DNA from: Chrysoperla carnea
Lineage: Eukaryota; Arthropoda; Insecta; Neuroptera; Chrysopidae
Length of the DNA: 64,000 nucleotides
Reading direction: 5' to 3'
NCBI RefSeq assembly: GCF_905475395.1
Contig: NC_058342.1
Location: forward strand, 24,710,640 to 24,774,639
Shown here one piece after another: positions 1 through 12,541 of this stretch (position 1 is the stretch's first letter; each line of letters opens with the position of its first letter). Position numbers and translations under genes: made by a program. A model generated the notes under the pieces. That model saw only the letters and a program-made list of their open reading frames with translations. It did no database searches and had not been told where the DNA came from.

Positions 1-64
1 CCCAATAATGGGTCCAGACAAATATTACAAAATAAATTAAAATAATATATATTAGCACTGCAGG

Positions 65-235
65 CCTTCAATTTTTTTTATAAATTGTCTTCCATTTTTT
101 CCTATTCATTGCCTCTTCTTTCCAGTTCTTAATTCCGATCTGTTGAAGATCTTCAATCGTGGCTCCAATCCATCTTCTTTTTGGCCTCCCTATATTGTGG
201 ATTTTTACAATTATTTTTTTGATTGGTTTTCTCGA
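65..235 (-). mobile_element. LINE ORF2 3' fragment
   Basis: Translated on the minus strand this gives GRPKRRWIGATIEDLQQIGI, then KNWKEEAMNRKKWKTIYKK and a stop. That is the typical C-terminus of LINE (RTE/Jockey-like) ORF2 proteins. Everything upstream is missing, so it is a 5'-truncated relic. Confidence 0.6.
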
Positions 236-1857
236 TTCCCTATAAATATTAGTACCTTGTCTGTCCTCTCATATACATAAAATTTCCCACGGATCGGAAA
301 GCCTGCTCACGAAAGTCGTTTATAATAAGTTCTCGTAAATGCTAACTATTAAAAAAATTATCCCTCAAAGTCTTCAATAAAAATCCCTAAAATTCTCTTG
401 CTACATTTTGTGATAAAAAAAATTGGTCATAGATTTTTCGTTCCCAAATTGGGGCGCTTTCCCAGAATTTGTAATAAGTTGGGGACTGTCGGGTGAAGGT
501 AGCTGCAAAAAAAAGCCGTTGAATGTCAAATTAGGTCAGTTTTTTTATAGTCTAAGTTAGGGTTTAAATTTGAATGGGGATAAAAATAAATTATACTCTT
601 TACACTAAACAAAATTTATTTTACGTTTTTCAATGTCATGAAAAATAATTATAACACTTAAAGAATTCTCATCTGGAGATTTCATTAATAGTTCGAAGAA
701 CGGAGAAAAGTTTTAATGAACGGTGTTTCCGGTCCAAAACCGGAGAGATGGCAACCCTGCAAACAATTATAACACACCCCTCATCATTCCCCGTTGACCT
801 TCAATATACAGCTCCGGCTCCCCCTCAAATCAAGGTAGAGCGAGATCATTTTTCCACGTTTTTTTCCCAAAAATTAACTTGTATTTTAATAATCAAGACT
901 TAAAATGCGAAATTGTTTTTCACATTTGGCATTTTGGCGCCCTTTGCAATCTGGGGCCTGGAACGCCCGCTTCACTTGCTCTACCCTTGGTCCGGCGCTG
1001 TCGATATAGTGTATACGTTTATATTTTCGGGAAAATAGGACAAATAAATTTGAATCTCAATATTATTTTCATAAAATATTTATTGCAAAAAATTAACATT
1101 AATAAAGAATTAAAAATAAAATAATGATATTTATGAAATGTGTGAAAATTTTACTAAATACATTTAGAAATATTTTTTGTTTAATTTTTTTTTCCCATTT
1201 TTTTAATTTTTCAAAATGGTTTTATGTTATTATTTTTTTTAATTTTTTTCATTAATCGATTTTTCCACTTAATTGTTTACATACATGAAATAAAATATAA
1301 AGAAAGTCAACAAATAGAAAAAATTCAAGAAAATGAAACAGAAAAAAAAACATTATTTCTAGTGGCGGATTTAAGCTAGTGTTCAAACCTTTAGCAGATG
1401 GTGTCCACGCTCCTCTTTAGCAGAATTTGTTCTTTTTCATTATACTATTTGAAATTTTTTTTGTATGCCTGTGACCTGTGGATAAATGAAAGTTTCTGCA
1501 TTGCCATAAAAAATTTAAAATTACCTAGCAACTGCCGCGTACAAAGGGGCGGATTGGCAGGAAGAGGCCCACCGGGAAATCATACAAGGTTCAACTCAGA
1601 GTGCAAAAAAAGGTTCGCCTAGTCAAATATTGACGGGCCACACCCTTCAATCTTTGCCAGACGTATTTGTTAGCCTTTTTTTTGACTATCAAATGAGCTT
1701 TTATACGCAATTCAATGAAATTTGAATTGGGAATTCAATATTCGAGAACTTTACTTGGATCTTCTAAAAGTGGAAAGCATATTTATAATTGAAAATTTAA
1801 TTTTCGGACATTATTCCAAACTACCATATTGTCAGTCCACCCCTGCGCGCGCACAAA
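230..1857. other. gene-less AT-rich stretch
   Basis: No gene seen. A 110-bp piece at about 655-765 (CTGGAGATTTCATTAATAG to GGCAACCCT) recurs at about 39,545-39,640, so it belongs to a dispersed repeat. Short open frames around 879 and 1,398 have no family features. Confidence 0.5.
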
Positions 1858-2225
1858 TACAGTCAAAGCAACGTTTATAACAACGAATCGATTACCAGTA
1901 ATTTAAATGTTATTAACAGTCACTTTGGTTAATTTTCCAAGGAAAGAAAGTTGACAGTTGACAAAAGACGTGTCAAAGAATCAGGTTGGATCGCCCCAAC
2001 TCAACTCTTTAGTATTTAAACTTGTCCTTTTACAATTTTTAATTTTCTTTCGAGAAGTTACATTTTATTGAGTCAATAGGTTGGGGCGATCCAACTTAGC
2101 CTTTTAGTTCTTCAGTTTATTATTTGACAAACCGATTTCCTCGAAAAAGGAAAAATTTTAGTAAAAAATACACGAAATTAACTGATAATAACATTTTTCT
2201 TTAGAAAATAATTGCCTTGACTGTA
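1858..2225. mobile_element. pogo/Tigger-like MITE
   Basis: Ends are TACAGTCAAAGCAA and TTGCCTTGACTGTA, inverted repeats with one mismatch and TA at both borders, as in pogo/Tigger elements. Length about 368 bp, no ORF. Inside, GTTGGATCGCCCCAAC (1,985-2,000) and its exact inverse (2,080-2,095) form a stem. Confidence 0.5.
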
Positions 2226-4142
2226 ATTCAAGTTTTTTTCAATAATAATTCGAAATTTGTCGAATTATTCTAAGTATATTTTGAACCGTCTGCCTTATAT
2301 TATTTTTTTTTAAACCCGCCACTGTTTATTTGGAATTTTTTTGTGAAAGCCCAATTAAAAAAAATACTCTAGTTAAAAAAATAAAAACAATTTTCATTTG
2401 CTTTGTTCCAAATAAAAAATAATTTATACGAGACGATTTTTTTGAGACAAAACATTTTAGTTTGGGATTTGGATATTTCATTTGTCTTTTTTTGCTGGGG
2501 TCCAATTAGTAAGTAGGTTGTATTATTGATGATTATTAAGTTTAAGTTTTGGTTAAAATATTCCATATTTTGAGCAAAGTGAGGAAGAACTAACTCTTAA
2601 AGTTCTCAGGCTCTTGGGAATATAATTAGTTTTCTAGGAAAAAGATACATTTTTATCACATCCGGTGTCTGAAACTCGAGTTTCGATGTAATTTAAGCGG
2701 TGGAAACGCCAAATTTTATGTGTAGTTCCAACAAAAAATTTTTACAGCGTTTTCTCAGGGTTTCCCTGGTGTATTGACAGTATTATCGACAAAACGGAAA
2801 CTTCGACAAAACGCGGTGGGATTCTCATGTTACAAGTGCACAAAAAAACCAAATTTCCACTGCTGCAACTTCGCCTAAACTTTACGTATGTGAAATCTCT
2901 ACAAAGAAGTACACTACCCAGAAACTCCGAGTTTCATCTGAGTTTCAACCGGGTTATCAAAACCGTTACAGATGACATTCTCCTATGTATTAAATTTTAG
3001 ACGTCATAAAAATCTAAAAAATTTAGTTTTATACTAAATTTATTTGAAAAATTGTTTCTAGCAAAAGTTGTTTGGTTACTGATCTAGAAAATGCCAAAAA
3101 TTTTTTCTTAAAGAAACATTCAAAAAGGGGCACTTAATGGTTTGTAACATTAACTTAGAAACGTTGATTATTTTTGAGCTCGAATCTTAAGAGCTATCTC
3201 AACACTTCGGACACCCTTCTCAAAATATGTTTGAAAAACCCAAAAATTAAACTTGGACTTTTTTGTCATACATCAAACTTGTACTAATTGGCGTATTCAT
3301 CCGAGTTTCGTACAAACGGTTTAGAGACAAGCGAACTGATAGCGAGAGACTGTGCCTATGAACATTTTCCTCTGCGAAAATGTTCATAGCCAGATATTCC
3401 CCTTACCGGAGACTGCCGAATTCTTATAGGAAAAAGTTTTCCGCTAAATTGTCTGAAAATTTGATTGAAGGATAGCAGTTCTTAACATGCGGATCAAACA
3501 AGTCAAGGAGCGCAAAGCTCTGTATTGTACGGTTTTTGTTATGTTTAGGGTCAAAGGTCTCTGCAGGTATGAACTAAGTGATCAATTCCTGCACATAAAA
3601 TTCAAAAATGATTAAAAAAAACTTGCTAGCATATATTTTAACGTTTCTGAACTTTATATGCGAAAATTGATCTCTTAAACTTGAAGATATTCGAATCAAG
3701 TTCAAATAGAGATAGCGACAGGAATAACTTTGACCGTAAATATCTCAAAAACCGTTCCTAGACAACTTTACACCCGTTGATTTTTACCAAATTTTCAGCC
3801 AATTTAGCCGAAAGACATCTACCATAAGAAATATACAGTTCTAGTCGTTCGGAAATTAACTCTCAAATACTACGCATGGACTCTAGACCATAAAAAAAAA
3901 ATTTTGTATGAAATTCGACATGAAAATTGAATTTGAAAAATTTTTCACACGATTTTTTGCATGTTTTTAAAAAAATCACTTTTCTTTTATTTAAATTTTC
4001 TAATACGAATTTTATTTATTTTTCTTTTAAATATATAATATATATAATTTTCTTTTGTTATGTGAAAATAATGTGTCCAATAATTCGTTAATATACAGAG
4101 TTTTCTAAAAAGTGTGATAATAAATGTTTTTCTTTTAATATT
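2226..4142. other. gene-less stretch with small palindromes
   Basis: No gene recognised. Contains the 14-bp palindrome GAAACTCGAGTTTC (2,671-2,684) and a perfect 13-bp hairpin with an 8-base loop at 3,356-3,389. Confidence 0.45.
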
Positions 4143-4499
4143 TAGTCAAAACTGGTTTTATTGACATCATTTCTTACATTATTTACACATGTGAACATTA
4201 TAGTGACCAAACACCTGTCTATAACAACCAACATGAATTATCCGAAGAAAAAATGAAAGTCCGGTCGTTTAAAAACACGCTGAATACCTTATGAAAAATT
4301 CAGCAGAATTATGCATAAAGTAGAAATAAAAAATTGTATATCTCTCACATAGCTTGTCTTTTAATGACTAGGTTTTGATTTTTCCTCGAAAACGAATGAC
4401 TTTAGTGAAACAGTCATTAGATAAAACGTATATATCGTTTATAACGACTATCAGGATGTACAGTCTCTTCAATCTCATTATAAACAGTTTTGACTGTAT
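4143..4499. mobile_element. probable pogo/Tigger-like MITE
   Basis: The right end reads AACAGTTTTGACTGTA, related to the ends at 11,861 and 2,225, and a diverged matching left end (AGTCAAAACTGGTTT) lies at 4,144. The left border is uncertain. Confidence 0.3.
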
Positions 4500-4839
4500 A
4501 TTTATGGAAAAAATAAATGGATTTTTCTAAATTCTATCACAAAATTAAATAAAAAATATCACTTGATTTGCGTCATCCAACCAAAAATGGATCCAAAAAA
4601 GGAGAAAGCTATCATCTCTTTCCATTCAATTTTAAGCTTTCGAGGATACTTTTCCTCCATGCGTATTTAGGATGTCCTTTTCCCTCCTTTATTATAATTA
4701 ATTATCCCTCCCTAATTTAGATCCATTTCAGTCAAGTTTTATAAATAATAAAAACCATTTATTTTTTTATATAATACATTTACAACTATTATTTAAATAT
4801 TTATTGCCTAACTTTCTAGAAAATTCTGTATAAATATAT

Positions 4840-5130
4840 ATAGGATTTTCCAGTTAAAATGATAGAACTTTAAACTTAAATCAAACAACTTCTTTATGAG
4901 ATATCATGAAAATTAATTTTTTCAATATTACAACGGATCCTAACCTTAACATTGCATCATTTCTCAAAATTAATTAAATTGCGCTGCCCAGCGAAGCTGC
5001 GATTGCCGTTTGGATGGTATTATATATCACAAATTGTCAAAAATAGTATTTCAAGTAAAAAAAGATCTCCTACACAACTCGTTTAATTTACGTTTAAAAT
5101 TTCTATCATTTTAAATGAAAACCCTTTATA
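4840..5130. mobile_element. TIR MITE, family M1, copy 1
   Basis: The two ends carry AAAATGATAGAA and its inverse inside about 35-bp inverted repeats. The interior segment AAATTGCGCTGCCCAGCGAA (about 4,977) recurs in the copy at 15,504. About 290 bp, no ORF. A solo end of the same family sits at 22,730-22,766. Confidence 0.55.
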
Positions 5131-5315
5131 TAATATATATAACGCATGCGCGACTTATTAATATTATGCATTTGTTCATATGGATGTCGTAGCCAGATCA
5201 TAATTTATCTTCCAAATGTGGTGCAAAACCAATTCGTATTAACTCAATCCAATTTGGGTTGAGTTACTATGAGTTGGCCTTTTATGATACCTCGTATTAC
5301 AATGTGGCTACAACT

Positions 5316-6000
5316 TACAGGGTGTTGGAAAAATACCGGATCAGCAGAAAAACTATAAAAATAATAATTTTAGTAAAAAACGGTATTAAAATATGTTGTA
5401 TATTATAAAAATGATCAACAAGTTATTTCAAACTCTATGTAAATTGGTAACAGAAATCTTCATGTAGTTGACACAACTGCACATTAGCTAGACATGACAA
5501 GTATGTGTTCGTAGTAACAAAATCCTATATTTAAAGCAAACGCAAAGAAATTTTCTTTTAATTCGTTTATTCGCTTTATTTACACGATTATATATTCCAC
5601 CTAAGTACAATTTTATTTTCCATCAATAAAATGCATGACTAAACTAAAATCAATCTCTTTCATAGAAGTAATGATTTTGTTTATTCAACTTCAGTGATTT
5701 TGTATCAATGAATTCATATTTTAAATTCAATCTCATTCTATTGTAAATACAAATATTTAGCTGTACTTATTCCAATCATTTGGAAATTGTTTGAAAGTAT
5801 TTTTACTTTATTTCAATATGAAACGGCCAACTTCGGAATGAGATTGTAATTATTTTAATTTTTTTTTTTTCAGTGCATGAAAATCAGTGTTTAAATTTAA
5901 TATAATTCGTTTAACTCTACAACTTTTGTATACAACATTATTTTTCTAAAACCATTTTTTTCGAGTTCTGTTGTTACGATACTTTTTCGAACACCCTGTA
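5316..6000. mobile_element. TIR DNA transposon remnant (TACAGGGTGTT ends)
   Basis: Starts TACAGGGTGTTGGAAAAAT and ends with the inverse of TACAGGGTGTTCGAAAAAG. About 685 bp. No intact transposase; the small minus-strand frame over the right end is not recognisable. Confidence 0.4.
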
Positions 6001-6302
6001 TATATATACATTCATTTATTTTATTTAAACTAAGACAAAATTTGACGTGTTTTTTTCTATTTAATATTAATAATATTAGCATTCGTTCAATCGTTCAAAC
6101 TCGTACGTGACAGATTCTCAACAAAAACAAAAAAAATTTGTCCATACATTTGTTTTCTGTTTTTACCACGAAAGATCACACTCATTAAAAAAACAAAAAC
6201 AAAACACAATTTACGATGCGTTTTTTTTTTTTTTATATAAATTTATTTTTTGATGCGTTCTCTTTTATTTGATTATTTCAATTACCCAGTGCATTCATAT
6301 TA

Positions 6303-7389
6303 CAGGGTGGTTACCAAAATTATCGCATTAGACGCCGCAAACAGATATAGTGAATAAAATTCTATTAAGAGAGTGCCTTCACTGTTTCTCGATCAAATAT
6401 ACCGTTTACGAGATAAGAAAGCAAATTTTTCGTTCTATTAGTAGTCAAACTCGTGAAATGTAGAGACAATGGTCTTAAAAAAACGTAGAATTCGGAATAT
6501 CTAGAAAAATGTGCCGGAAAAGTTTTTTAGCACATAAAAAATCGCAAAGTTATAAAATATTAATATTTAATAAATTAAAAAAAAAAAAAGATTCTTAAAG
6601 AGAAAAAAATTTCCAATAAAAAACCCTCACTCCCGAAACTCTATCACCATTATTTAGAATTTCAATTTAACGCTGAAAATAGGTCTTCGTGCGTCATTTT
6701 GTAGTAGCGACAAAAATTATGGCGTATTCTGAACACTTTAACGAATTTATTATCAGTAAGGAAAATTAGCAAAGGAAAAAAGTTTTTTTGAGAAAATTCA
6801 AGATAAGAACTTCACAGAGGACACTTACAGCTTTCAAATGATTCCCGGTAGACTTTTATGCGACCATTATTCCAGGAAATACAGCAGTTTAAATACAAAT
6901 TGCCATATTTCGCTTTAATAGTTAAGTACCTGGATGACCGAGCTTTACTCGGTATTTTTTTAGTTAAAAAGACACAAATTTTATAACTAATATAAGAATC
7001 ATTTAAAATGTCTCTACACAAATATCAATTTGAATGTCTCGGTAATGTACTTTATTTCGTCGCCAATAGATGTAAGGTAAGAGTCATATTTTGCACTCAA
7101 TGTTTCAGTTTTTCCTGAAAACAAGGATAAAACGACGTTTTTAAAAATGAAACCTAGCTAGATGGATTTTTCGCCCCCAAAACCCCCTACATATTAATTT
7201 TCAGGGAAATCGTTGGAGCAGTTTCCGAGATTGGTGATTTTTTAAATTTTCAAAATTACGAACAACAATTAACGAATCCCTGTCTCATTAAAATGGCACA
7301 TCAAATTCAAAACTTGAAAACTAACTTTCTTCTTATAACTTCATCCTCTATATCTGTCCGTCTAATGCGTCAATATTGGGGCCACCCTA
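6303..7389. mobile_element. mariner-like TIR element remnant
   Basis: About 30-bp inverted ends (AGGGTGGTTACCAAAATTAT with GCATTAGACG, matched at 7,359-7,388) flanked by TA on both sides. The 1.1-kb length fits a mariner-size element, but no transposase frame survives. Confidence 0.45.
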
Positions 7390-10300
7390 TAAAATTGACG
7401 TTCAATTTGAATTAATTACAACCGGTTTTTGAATTTTATAGCGGTTTTCGTTTATATATACAAAGTCAATACCAATTTTGATTTTTAGCCAGAAGGCACA
7501 CAAAACAGCATGGAAATATTTTGGGATATAGGGACGTTTTTCTTTTTTTGTTTTTCATCCAGAAATAATTATTTCAAATTGAATTTCCAGAAAAAATTAT
7601 ATAATTTGATTTTATTTTATACAATGGAAACATTTAAAAATTGTGGGGGTAAAACACTTAAAATTGTAAACATAAAAGTTTTGTGGGGAGTCCTTAAAAA
7701 ATAAATTTTTAACATTTGTTTTTTTTATTCCAATCATTGTTCATAAATATTTTGGTTATTTGATTGTTATTGCAATATTTTATCAGTTGTTAAATATTTA
7801 GAATTTCCTTTTATAATTTTCCAATTTTCTTTAAATCGTTTCAATATTGGATTATTGGAGTATATTTTATTAAGTCCAGCTTAATTTGAAAAACAGTTAT
7901 TTTTAATACAGCTTATAATCTTAAAATGGCGTCTACAGCCACACAAGCGTCGATTTTAACGTAGGAGACAACCAGGAGACTAAACTCAAACGGAAGAAGA
8001 CAACGAGAATTGACAAAATTTGTCAAAGTAATGGTAGTAATTATTTGTACCACTGGCGTCGCTAGTGTCCCTTTAGAACGAAATAAATACGAAAACATAC
8101 GATCATACCAACGAAATACTCAGGGACGTCACCAACCGATGGCAAATAGGGGAACAAGTTGATTTATGGAGAACAGGAAAAGTATAACTCAAAAACGAAA
8201 AGAGATATCGAGCTGAAATTTGTTTATATTGTACTCAGCACATAAAAAGTGAGTTTAAGTTCAAAAGTCCAATTGGTCTTGGATCTGTAGGACCCATCTT
8301 GTAAACCATAAGAGATAGAACAAAAGTTTCAGTGTAAAAAATGTTTCTTATAAAAAATTAAAGTTTTGTTTTAAATATTTTTTCGTAAATAACGTTTTTC
8401 CCTGAGGGACCAAATAAGAGCAAAAATTTAGTTTCCTTTTTCTCATAAACTATAAAAGATGGTGAGTTGAAAATTTGTAGGTAACTTCATTGATTCTAAT
8501 TTCATACTAAACCCATTCGATAATACTAAGAGGGTTAAAGGGATCAACTTTTGGGAGAAAATTTTTTGTTCGAGACTGACTTTCAAGCTGGCAGCTGACT
8601 CTATTTGCTCCCCTTTGGCGACGCCCATAGAAAGACTACATTAACGCGTCACATTTTTTAAATAAAAACTCGCGCCTTATGCTCCCTCCATTATCCAGAT
8701 GCAGAAAGAACACTACTGACATCTTATTTGTGACAGCCACTTCCATGGAGTTCGATCTCCTTGTCTAGTCTCCATCATTAAACGGATCAACGGGTATCGG
8801 CTAAATTATCATTTATTGCGCATGTCAAGAATGAACATTTGTCGCAACTTTTAGGATATTTGGTTATATTTTTGCGCAATTTGTGTATTTTATTTATTGG
8901 TTTTCATGCGTACGCAAATTTGACAATACATTTTAAATTGTTATATTAACGTCATCTATTGTGATTATTTCTAAAATATTTTCCTAATTTATAAATTTCA
9001 TCGATTTTACGCCCATTGCGCGAAATTTGCGCAACTTTATTGTTTTAAGATTATACAATATATTAAAAATTTTTTTTAGAATAATACAATGGTTCAATAT
9101 TTTTTTAAATAAATATTATTGATTATATATTAAAAATTGAGATCGATGATTTGAATGTTTCGATATTTAAAACAAAAATTTACTTTTTCCTATTTTCTTT
9201 ATCCTTTGGTTAATTTTTTTCTGTAATTTTAAAATAATCCAATTCATTCCAAAAATTTGAATATAATAAGCAAAGCATTATATATTCGTGTCAAGGGACA
9301 AGACAAGGCACTAATTAATTTTTGTACCATAAACAACATAATAATTTTTGATTAAAAAAAAAAACGAAATTTGAATTTTTTTTTTCATTTTTTTTCTTTT
9401 TTTTTTTTGAGCACCGAAGTTTTAAAAGCTTTGTGTGAATTTAATTTTTACTCAAAAAACCTATTGTCAATTATTCGAATAACTTACTTTAAGATCAAAG
9501 AGGGCAGAATAAAATTAGGTATTCGACTTAATTTCCTTTTCGACTTAGGTCCTTTTGGAATTTTTATGTTTTAACCCGTCAGAATGGTTGCGTAGAGAGA
9601 TTGAAATGACCACTTGAAAATTTGTTTGCCGTCATAAAATTTCATGCTTTATAGTGAATAAAAATTGTTGACCTGCTGTGAGAGTTTTTTTCATCACTTC
9701 AATAAAGTCAGTTAAAAAAACTGCAATTCGGGTGGCTTCATTATACTTCAGCTATCTCCATAGATACATTGTGTTTTCAATGACAGATGACAGATAAATG
9801 ACATTATTTATTCAGAATATTTAATAAGTAAATTTATTATACTATTCTTTCATATGAATTAATGTATTTGCATACGTAAACAGATGTAGCCTAAAAGCAT
9901 ATTGTAAACAAAGTTTGAAATTTTTCCCCGGTCGGTCGCTTGCGCAATAGCGTGAGATTTTCTCTTATCACAAGAGTGAAGATTATGGTATGAAAGACGA
10001 CCAGTCTGAAGGGTTAATAAGATTGGTTTGCACTAGCGTGCGAGTTGGCCTAGACAACAGCGGGAGTACGGCTGTTTTTTTTAGATGATCTTTTTTCTCA
10101 TGCCATCCAAGAGCTTGTGAAGTTGGCTTCCTGTTACCATATTTCTCGAAGCCGCCATGACATATCTTTGAGTAGCTTTTCTGTATTTTAACTGTTCGTT
10201 ATTATTTCTTTAGCAACATTCATTTTCTAAGACCTGACCAAATAATACTCTCAAAGATCTCACAGACTCATGAATGCGCAAAGGATTTTAGATACCTTCG

Positions 10301-10403
10301 ACGTAATTAAATTAAGATAAAATCGAGGTTGACGTAGTTTTCGTAGACTTATCTTCGAAGCCATCCTAGGAGCACCATTATCAAAGAGGAAGGCGTAGGA
10401 TAA
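7390..10403. other. gene-less stretch with partial dispersed repeat
   Basis: Holds part of the R-A repeat family at about 8,175-8,430 (ACGAAAAGAGATATCGAGCT, GACCCATCTTGTAAACC). The piece at 8,127-8,190 also matches 63,866-63,935. Otherwise AT-rich with no gene seen. Confidence 0.45.
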
Positions 10404-10492
10404 GAAAATTCGCCGTAGAAAGTGGGAATGGGTCCAACATACCTTACGTTGCAATAAAAACAACATTTTCCGACAGACACTCACAGGACTGG
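10404..10492 (+). mobile_element. LINE ORF2 C-terminal fragment
   Basis: Translates to KIRRRKWEWVQHTLRCNKNN then IFRQTLTGLET and a stop. This matches the IRxRRWxWxGHTLRR-NNITRQAL segment found near the end of insect LINE ORF2. Short, isolated relic. Confidence 0.45.
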
Positions 10493-10937
10493 AGACGTAG
10501 ATGAGAGGAGATGAGGAGGAGACGCAAAAAAATTAGCCTGAAGGTAAATCATCGAAGAGGATGACATGAAGAAAAACAAAATGTTCCTGGATGCTTCAAT
10601 CCAAGGGGAACTTCCCCGCCTACTCAATAGTACCGAATACCTTAAACTCTTTGATGTAAGTCACATAATTGACAATCAGAGGATATCCAACTGTCAAATT
10701 AAAATTACATAAAAGGTTATGTACGTTTTATTTTGACAGATGAACTCCCTCATCTATTATAACAAATAATAAAATATATTTTAAAAATAAAATTTAAAAA
10801 AAAATTAAAATAATACAAAAAAACGTTATCGAATCACATAATATATCATTGATTAAAAAGGCATTTGTTGTGTTTTTTTTGATCATTTTAGTGTTTCTTT
10901 GAAAATATTGCACGGTCCTAAAATTAACAAACACATT

Positions 10938-11861
10938 TACAGTCAAAAATCTGTTATAACGGTATTGCTTATAACGACAAATCAATTATTACAACAAATT
11001 CGCGAAGTCCAAAAATAAGTCGTCACTTAATTATCTTTATTTTGAAGCAGTGAGGTCTTAATCACAGATATGGGATTTTATTACTAAGAAAGACACTATC
11101 TAGCAACATAAAAAAGAACTATAGGTGTTAGCTCGCATAGATATATAATATTTATCGGAAATGTTGTTTACAATGTTGTATATTGCATACCATATACATA
11201 TAAAAGAGGTCAATGTAACAATTTTTGAAAACAAATATGTTCGTAAAATATATAAGGACGTGAAACCTTCTATGTCGAGCTATAAGCGCCCGTTGCGTAC
11301 TTCGTACTACGCATAAGGCTGTCTAAGTGATTGAAAACAAAAGACAGTCTGATGCGCAATCAAAGTATGCAATCGATAGGTGCCTTTTTTCTACTACCCT
11401 CCACTCAAGTTTCACGTCCTTAATATATATGTTCTTGAGAAAAAACTAGGGACGCAAACATGGCACAGCAAAATAAAATGTATAATAAAGTAGGCATCTT
11501 TTGTCTTTTTATTCGATGAAAAAATCAGGTACGCTAACAGCTATGGTTGACTTTTTTTTTAACTTGAGGCGCTAGCTAGCATCTTACGGTTAAAATTCTA
11601 TAGCAAACAATAATTTCGTTAAAATCATCTTACCCCGAGGAGAAATAAGATCTCGATCGTCAAAAGAAAAGCTGTAATATCAAAATATCGAGTTGAAGCG
11701 CTCCCAATTTGATTCTTTGATATTACTGTTTGTCCTTTGACGATCTATTTTTCATTTTTCTGTAGAAATAAAATATACATATCGCTTATAATGACCACTC
11801 GATATAACGACCATAATTGTACGATCTCTTCAATGCCGTTACAACCGATTTTTTGACTGTA
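10938..11861. mobile_element. pogo/Tigger-like element remnant
   Basis: Ends TACAGTCAAAAATCTGTTAT and its inverse GATTTTTTGACTGTA, with further inverted similarity (CGCTTATAACGAC-like motifs) and TA borders. 924 bp without a transposase frame. Other sequence may be inserted inside. Confidence 0.45.
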
Positions 11862-12295
11862 TTTAATTAATTTATTTTTTTAGCTAAATTGAACCATTTA
11901 AAGCTTTAACAATCATTTTTTTAGCCATGTTTTTTTTTTGTGTCCAAAAAGATATTTTTTTTAACACTTTTTCAAAAATATAATAATATTGACTTATCTC
12001 GAATGAATTTGTACTGAGTCATATGAACGTTTTAAAATTTGTTTTTTATTTTAATATACAATTTAGAGTCTCCAAAAAAAAAATCGAAGTCAAATTTTCT
12101 GGGAAACAATGGATATTAATTTCTTATCAATTTAAATCAGTCTCTTGTAAAAATTTCATCCCAAAGTATTAAAATTTAGAGAGTGCGGTAAATTTGATTT
12201 TTGTTTGAAATTTTATCTTTCTTTAAGGAGATTCAAGTACCACCATAATAAAATATAAAGAATTTTTATTTTATTACTAATTAATTCGTAAGAAA

Positions 12296-12541
12296 TAGGA
12301 CTAGGAGAATAAAAGAATTAATTTAAATAAATTGAACGTTTCGTGATTTAGTTATGACTTCCTCAGCAATTAAAATTAAAAATAAAACTAATTTAAAAAT
12401 GATATAAAATTAGGTTAAACCTAAAAACACTTTATCATTGTTCAATTATTATTGATTTTAATTTGAGTTGCTGAGGAAGTCATAAATAAATGACGAAACG
12501 TTCAATTTATTTAAATTAATTAATTTATTCTCCTAATCCTA
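12296..12541. repeat. long inverted repeat / MITE with 82-bp arms
   Basis: Arms 12,296-12,377 and 12,460-12,541 are inverse copies with only a few mismatches (TAGGAcTAGGAGAATAA outer end, GACTTCCTCAGCAA inner end), separated by an 82-base loop. A transcript would fold into a long hairpin. Confidence 0.7.
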
